This document shows, one piece after another, positions 5,263 through 7,868 of a stretch of DNA of 7,868 nucleotides. Positions within the stretch are counted from its first letter, which is position 1; each line of letters starts with the position of its first letter. Made by a program: the position numbers and the translations under genes. The notes under the pieces are model-generated. The model was not told the origin of the DNA and did not search any database. It worked only from the letters and a program-made list of their open reading frames with translations. This DNA comes from an uncultured Actinomycetes bacterium (lineage in GTDB: Bacteria; Actinomycetota; Actinomycetes; S36-B12), in contig CAJIYV010000070.1 in assembly GCA_905181745.1 (NCBI GenBank), forward strand, positions 1 to 7,868, written 5' to 3'.

Positions 5263-6219
5263 GTGGACCAAGTAGTAACGGAGTGCGATGCCCAGATTGA
5301 GGCATTTTTGGAATTCTTGGGTGGGGCTCGAGGACGCAGCCCGAACACGGTGCGCGCCTATCGCAATGATTTATCAACACTATTCGCTTCCATGCCTGAT
5401 ATTGAGTCGGTGGCCCAGTTGTCTCTGATTGATCTTCGGGCATGGCTCGCGGACTTGCATCGTGCCGGTTGCGCGAGAGCGACGATTGCTCGCAAAGCCG
5501 CAGCGGCTCGAGCCTTCACGTCTTGGGCGCTGCAGCGAGGGATCATTGAAGTAGATCCGGCGCTTCGTCTAGCCAGCCCGTCTGTGCCGAAAGCTTTGCC
5601 GGTCATTTTGTCGCAGGACCAAGCCGCGACTCTGCTGGATCGGGAGATTGACCCAACTAATCTTGTTGATGTCAGAGATCAAGCGATCTTGGAGTTGCTG
5701 TATGCGACAGGTGTCCGGGTTGCTGAATTGTGTAGTGCGGATCTTGGAGACCTTGATTTGGCGCGAAAGGTTATCCGGGTTGTGGGCAAAGGGAACAAGG
5801 AACGAATGGTCCCATATGGCAATCCAGCGCAACGCGCGTTAAATCGTTGGTTCACCTTTCGGGGGAAAGTTGCATGTGAGACGACTGCACTATTTGTGGG
5901 AGTGCGTGGCGGGCGGATTGATCAAAGGGTTGTCCGTTCAATCGTAAACAAATCAACCAGCGCGGTGACGGGGAACAGCCTCTCGCCCCATGCCCTTCGA
6001 CATACTGCGGCTACACATGTCCTTGAAGGGGGAGCCGACATGAGGGTGGTTCAAGAGCTACTCGGGCATGCATCAATGGCAACGACACAGCGTTACACCC
6101 ACGTGAGCGTTGAAAGGCTCCGTAAGACTTTCGAGATTGCTCATCCAAGATCTGGCTCTGAGTCAGGACTGGACTGGGATGAAGAACCGCAAGTGAACGC
6201 CACAGGATCCTCGGGCTGA
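5263..6219 (+). CDS. xerC: Tyrosine recombinase XerC
   Basis: Site-specific recombinase that with a partner resolves chromosome dimers at dif near the division site. The 318-residue protein has an N-terminal SAM-like core-binding domain (about 8-92, with SPNTVRAYRNDL) and a catalytic domain with every active-site residue: R152 (TGVRVAELC), K176 (VVGKGNKERMVP), H243 and R246 (SPHALRHTAATH), H269 (LLGHASMATTQ) and nucleophile Y278 (RYTHVS). After the usual AHPR ending there is an extra acidic tail of ~22 residues, part of a region overlapped by the opposite-strand peptidase gene. GTG 5263 is the only sensible start, but it has no Shine-Dalgarno. XerC rather than XerD is chosen from its place between dprA and rpsB; paralogue assignment is inference. 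Confidence 0.93.
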   Translation: MDQVVTECDAQIEAFLEFLGGARGRSPNTVRAYRNDLSTLFASMPDIESVAQLSLIDLRAWLADLHRAGCARATIARKAAAARAFTSWALQRGIIEVDPALRLASPSVPKALPVILSQDQAATLLDREIDPTNLVDVRDQAILELLYATGVRVAELCSADLGDLDLARKVIRVVGKGNKERMVPYGNPAQRALNRWFTFRGKVACETTALFVGVRGGRIDQRVVRSIVNKSTSAVTGNSLSPHALRHTAATHVLEGGADMRVVQELLGHASMATTQRYTHVSVERLRKTFEIAHPRSGSESGLDWDEEPQVNATGSSG

Positions 6220-6704
6220 GATACCGTGAGTTGGCTTCGTTTACCACTTTAAGCCCAAAGTGCAGGCAAGAATCTCGGCAATGGCCACTTGTGCGGCTGG
6301 AAAAATTGATGTGGCCGATTACTTCTCCCGCCCGTACGTAACTGCCGGTGCTTATCAGCGAATTCACCGGCTCGTAGGTGCTTCTCACCCGACTCCCCAG
6401 AGCGGTGATCGAATTGGCCAACTCGATAGAAATCACAGGCTTGCCGGCGATATAACCCGCAAAGGTAACCGTGCCAGACCCGACCGCGCGCACACGTTGC
6501 CCTTGAGTGGCGGGAAAATCAACCCCGCGATGCCCGGAACCGAATCGTGATCGTGGCGTGGAAAATTCAGAGACGATAGAAGTTGTGGGGACGCCACGAA
6601 GTGGCAGGCCCCAATTGCTTTGGGCAGCGGTATGCCCGATGGGGGCCCAGCGCGATTAGTGCAGAAATAACTCCAAGGGGGGCAGCAAAAGGAATCGGTA
6701 TCAT
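6011..6704 (-). pseudogene. Secreted M23 (LytM-type) metallopeptidase, frameshifted after the signal peptide
   Basis: Envelope peptidase of the type that cuts peptidoglycan peptides or activates other hydrolases; it is a regular neighbour of rpsB in Actinobacteria. ATG (6704-6702) starts a hydrophobic signal segment that runs to ALIALGP in one frame. The mature part, TAAQSNWGLPLRG, then FGSGHRGVDFPATQG, TYEPV, VRAGEVIG and CLHFGLK, is in the next frame, which has a stop (TAA 6658-6656) upstream and no start before GTG 6493. That GTG would drop the zinc ligands HRGVD. Skipping one C in the C5 run (6645-6641) fuses the frames into about 230 residues with a plausible AXA cleavage site and ligands H58, D62 and H148. 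The N-region lacks positive charge. The natural end would be near LHPS; the frame continues ~50 codons antisense to xerC. Confidence 0.83.
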
Positions 6705-6737
6705 CGTTTAAGGGTGCGTCCTGATCTGACAGGCCAC

Positions 6738-6753
6738 CAGGGACCGGGCCCTG
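6738..6753. other. GC-rich hairpin between the divergent M23 and rpsB genes
   Basis: CAGGG (6738-6742) and CCCTG (6749-6753) form a 5-bp stem around ACCGGG, about 35 bases upstream of the M23 start. There is no T-tract on either side, so it is not a canonical terminator. Function unknown. Confidence 0.3.
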
Positions 6754-6814
6754 ATTGTGAGCGGCGGGGCACTTAGATGCTTCCCTGTGGATGGCCGTAG
6801 ACTCCGGACAGTAC

Positions 6815-6942
6815 TTGTAACGAACCTGTTACTGGTGCAAATTCGCGTGACTTAATCCGGTAGTCCGGCCGCGCCTTGAACGGTCCACAGCCAGCTGTGG
6901 GGACAAGAGCGAAGTCACCAGGGGAGTTACACCAGTAACTCC
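6815..6942 (+). promoter_or_regulatory. Structured candidate leader of rpsB with alternative hairpins
   Basis: The 300 bases from 6705 to 7004 hold no gene I can support. The downstream part is dense in inverted repeats. GTAAC-GAACCT-GTTAC at 6817-6832 is a 5-bp hairpin. CCACAG-CCAG-CTGTGG at 6885-6900 is a 6-bp hairpin. GGAGTTAC-ACCA-GTAACTCC at 6923-6942 is a perfect 8-bp hairpin. In addition GTTACTGGTG (6828-6837) pairs perfectly over 10 bp with CACCAGTAAC (6930-6939), which would break the first and third hairpins. This looks like a two-state leader for S2 control or a pair of operators. No U-tract follows, so any switch would more likely act on translation or RNA stability. A clear promoter was not found; TTGTAA (6815-6820) with CAAATT (6838-6843) is weak. 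Confidence 0.45.
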
Positions 6943-7004
6943 ACACAACCGTGAGTGGTGAGAGCCGCATTAATAGGCGCATAGCGTCTGCAAGGAGTTC
7001 GACC

Positions 7005-7868
7005 ATGGCAACAGTTACCATGCGCCAGCTACTCGATAGCGGCGTTCACTTCGGGCATCAGACCCGTCGTTGGAATCCCAAGATGAAGCGCTTCATTTTC
7101 ACCGAGCGCAATGGCATTTACATCATTGATTTGCAGCAGTCGCTTGCTTATATTGATAGTGCATACGAATATGTTAAGCAGACCGTGGCCCATGGTGGCA
7201 GCGTCATGTTTATCGGGACGAAGAAGCAGGCGCAGGAAGCAATTGCTGAGCAGGCTACCCGCGTGGGAATGCCTTATGTAAATCACCGCTGGTTGGGTGG
7301 AATGCTGACCAACTTCAGCACTGTTCACAAGCGCCTTCAACGCCTCAAAGAACTTGAAGTAGTTGACTTTGATGACGTAGCAGGTTCTAACCTGACTAAA
7401 AAGGAACTCCTTGTCCTTCGTCGCGAGAAGATCAAGTTAGAGCATGTGCTTGGCGGTATCCGCGACATGGTGAAGATTCCAAGCGCAGTCTGGATCGTTG
7501 ATACCAACAAAGAGCACATCGCTGTTGGGGAGGCCCATAAGCTCAAAATCCCTGTGATAGCGATGCTTGATACCAACTGTGATCCTGACGTTGTGGATTA
7601 CCCGATTCCCGGTAATGACGACGCAATTCGCGCAGTGGCACTTCTTACTCGAGTCATTGCCGATGCTGTGGCAGATGGCCTCATGGTTCGTGCTGGTGGA
7701 GCTGATACTGAAGCGGCTGAACCATTGGCCGAATGGGAGCGCGAGCTTCTTACCGGATCAGAATCTGCTGAAGCAGCAGTGGTGACCGAAGCAGCAGTGG
7801 TGACCGAAGCAGCAGTGGTGACCGAAGCAGCAGTGGTGACCGAAGCAGCAGTGGTGACCGAAGCAGCA
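7005..7868 (+). CDS. rpsB: 30S ribosomal protein S2, 3' end outside window
   Basis: S2 binds the 16S rRNA between head and body of the 30S subunit and is needed for S1 or mRNA interactions. ATG 7005 has a strong AAGGAG at 6992-6997 and gives the canonical N-terminus with MRQLLDSGVHFGHQTRRWNPKMKRFIF. The family core continues through IYIIDLQQ, FIGTKKQAQEAI, HRWLGGMLTNFSTV, GGIRDMVKIPSAVWIVDT and IPVIAMLDTNCDPD, and ends near residue 235. All 288 visible codons are open. From codon 256 the protein is a repeat of EAAVVT, a tail unrelated to the S2 fold and still running at the window end. In Actinobacteria tsf (EF-Ts) normally follows, but lies beyond the window. Confidence 0.97.
   Translation, partial: MATVTMRQLLDSGVHFGHQTRRWNPKMKRFIFTERNGIYIIDLQQSLAYIDSAYEYVKQTVAHGGSVMFIGTKKQAQEAIAEQATRVGMPYVNHRWLGGMLTNFSTVHKRLQRLKELEVVDFDDVAGSNLTKKELLVLRREKIKLEHVLGGIRDMVKIPSAVWIVDTNKEHIAVGEAHKLKIPVIAMLDTNCDPDVVDYPIPGNDDAIRAVALLTRVIADAVADGLMVRAGGADTEAAEPLAEWERELLTGSESAEAAVVTEAAVVTEAAVVTEAAVVTEAAVVTEAA
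7770..7868 (+). repeat. Perfect 18-bp tandem repeat in the rpsB tail
   Basis: The unit GAAGCAGCAGTGGTGACC is repeated exactly from 7770 to 7859 (five full copies) and half of a sixth reaches the end of the window. Each unit adds the six residues EAAVVT and keeps the frame. No base differs between copies, which points to recent expansion or ongoing homogenisation. The total copy number cannot be known from this window. Confidence 0.97.

Noticed and set aside
6260..6550. Plus-strand 96-codon frame downstream of xerC
   Set aside because: It lies opposite the recognisable M23 domain (HRGVD, CLHFG), which is the coding strand here.
6923..6942. Rho-independent terminator at the 8-bp hairpin
   Set aside because: The stem is followed by CACACAACCG rather than a T-tract, and it precedes rather than follows a gene.
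6773..7021. Minus-strand 82-codon frame in the rpsB upstream region
   Set aside because: It overlaps the rpsB start and the hairpins; the protein resembles no family and the region is better explained as a leader.
7770..7868. CRISPR-like array
   Set aside because: The repeats are contiguous without spacers, 18 bases long, and in frame within rpsB, so this is a coding minisatellite.

Overview
The window is a chromosomal segment of an actinobacterium (Actinomycetota). The order rpsP - khpA (KH protein) - rimM - trmD - rplS - lepB - rnhB - yraN - comM/dprA - xerC - M23 peptidase - rpsB is the classical actinobacterial ribosome/tRNA-modification cluster, and the proteins carry actinobacterial features: frequent GTG/TTG starts, tandem signal peptidases with the Cys-Cys motif, and an HRGVD-type M23 peptidase next to rpsB. 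Base composition looks balanced rather than very GC-rich. Together with tight packing and several eroded genes this suggests a small-genome, perhaps planktonic lineage, but that is inference.

Positions 1-2326 hold the translation block: the 3' end of rpsP (S16) with a long Val/Glu helical tail, khpA, rimM and trmD packed with overlaps, then a ~150-base leader with a long-range 8-bp stem, then rplS (L19). Positions 2355-4298 hold two tandem type I signal peptidases and RNase HII, again overlapping. A perfect DnaA box paired with an inverted second box lies between rnhB and yraN (4303-4319).

Positions 4363-5172 are degraded. yraN is broken by one extra A in an A8 run. Immediately after it, the first ~22 codons of comM are joined out of frame to the last ~125 codons of dprA. 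A single deletion that removed most of both natural-transformation genes is the simplest reading. xerC (5263-6219) is intact with all six tyrosine-recombinase residues and appears to have its own promoter. Facing it on the minus strand is an M23 (LytM-type) peptidase whose signal-peptide exon-like start and catalytic domain are in different frames, again fixed by removing one base from a short homopolymer; its 3' end runs 209 bases into xerC.

Positions 6705-7004 form a gene-free divergent region, most of it a highly structured rpsB leader with repeated, mutually exclusive GTTAC/GTAAC arms. rpsB (S2) begins at 7005 and runs off the window inside a perfect 18-bp (6-residue) tandem repeat coding an Ala/Val/Glu/Thr tail.

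No classical mobile element, CRISPR, tRNA or rRNA was seen. The points of most interest are the comM-dprA deletion scar, the two homopolymer frameshifts (real decay, slippage, or sequencing error), the structured r-protein leaders, and the repeat-built C-terminal tails on S16 and S2.
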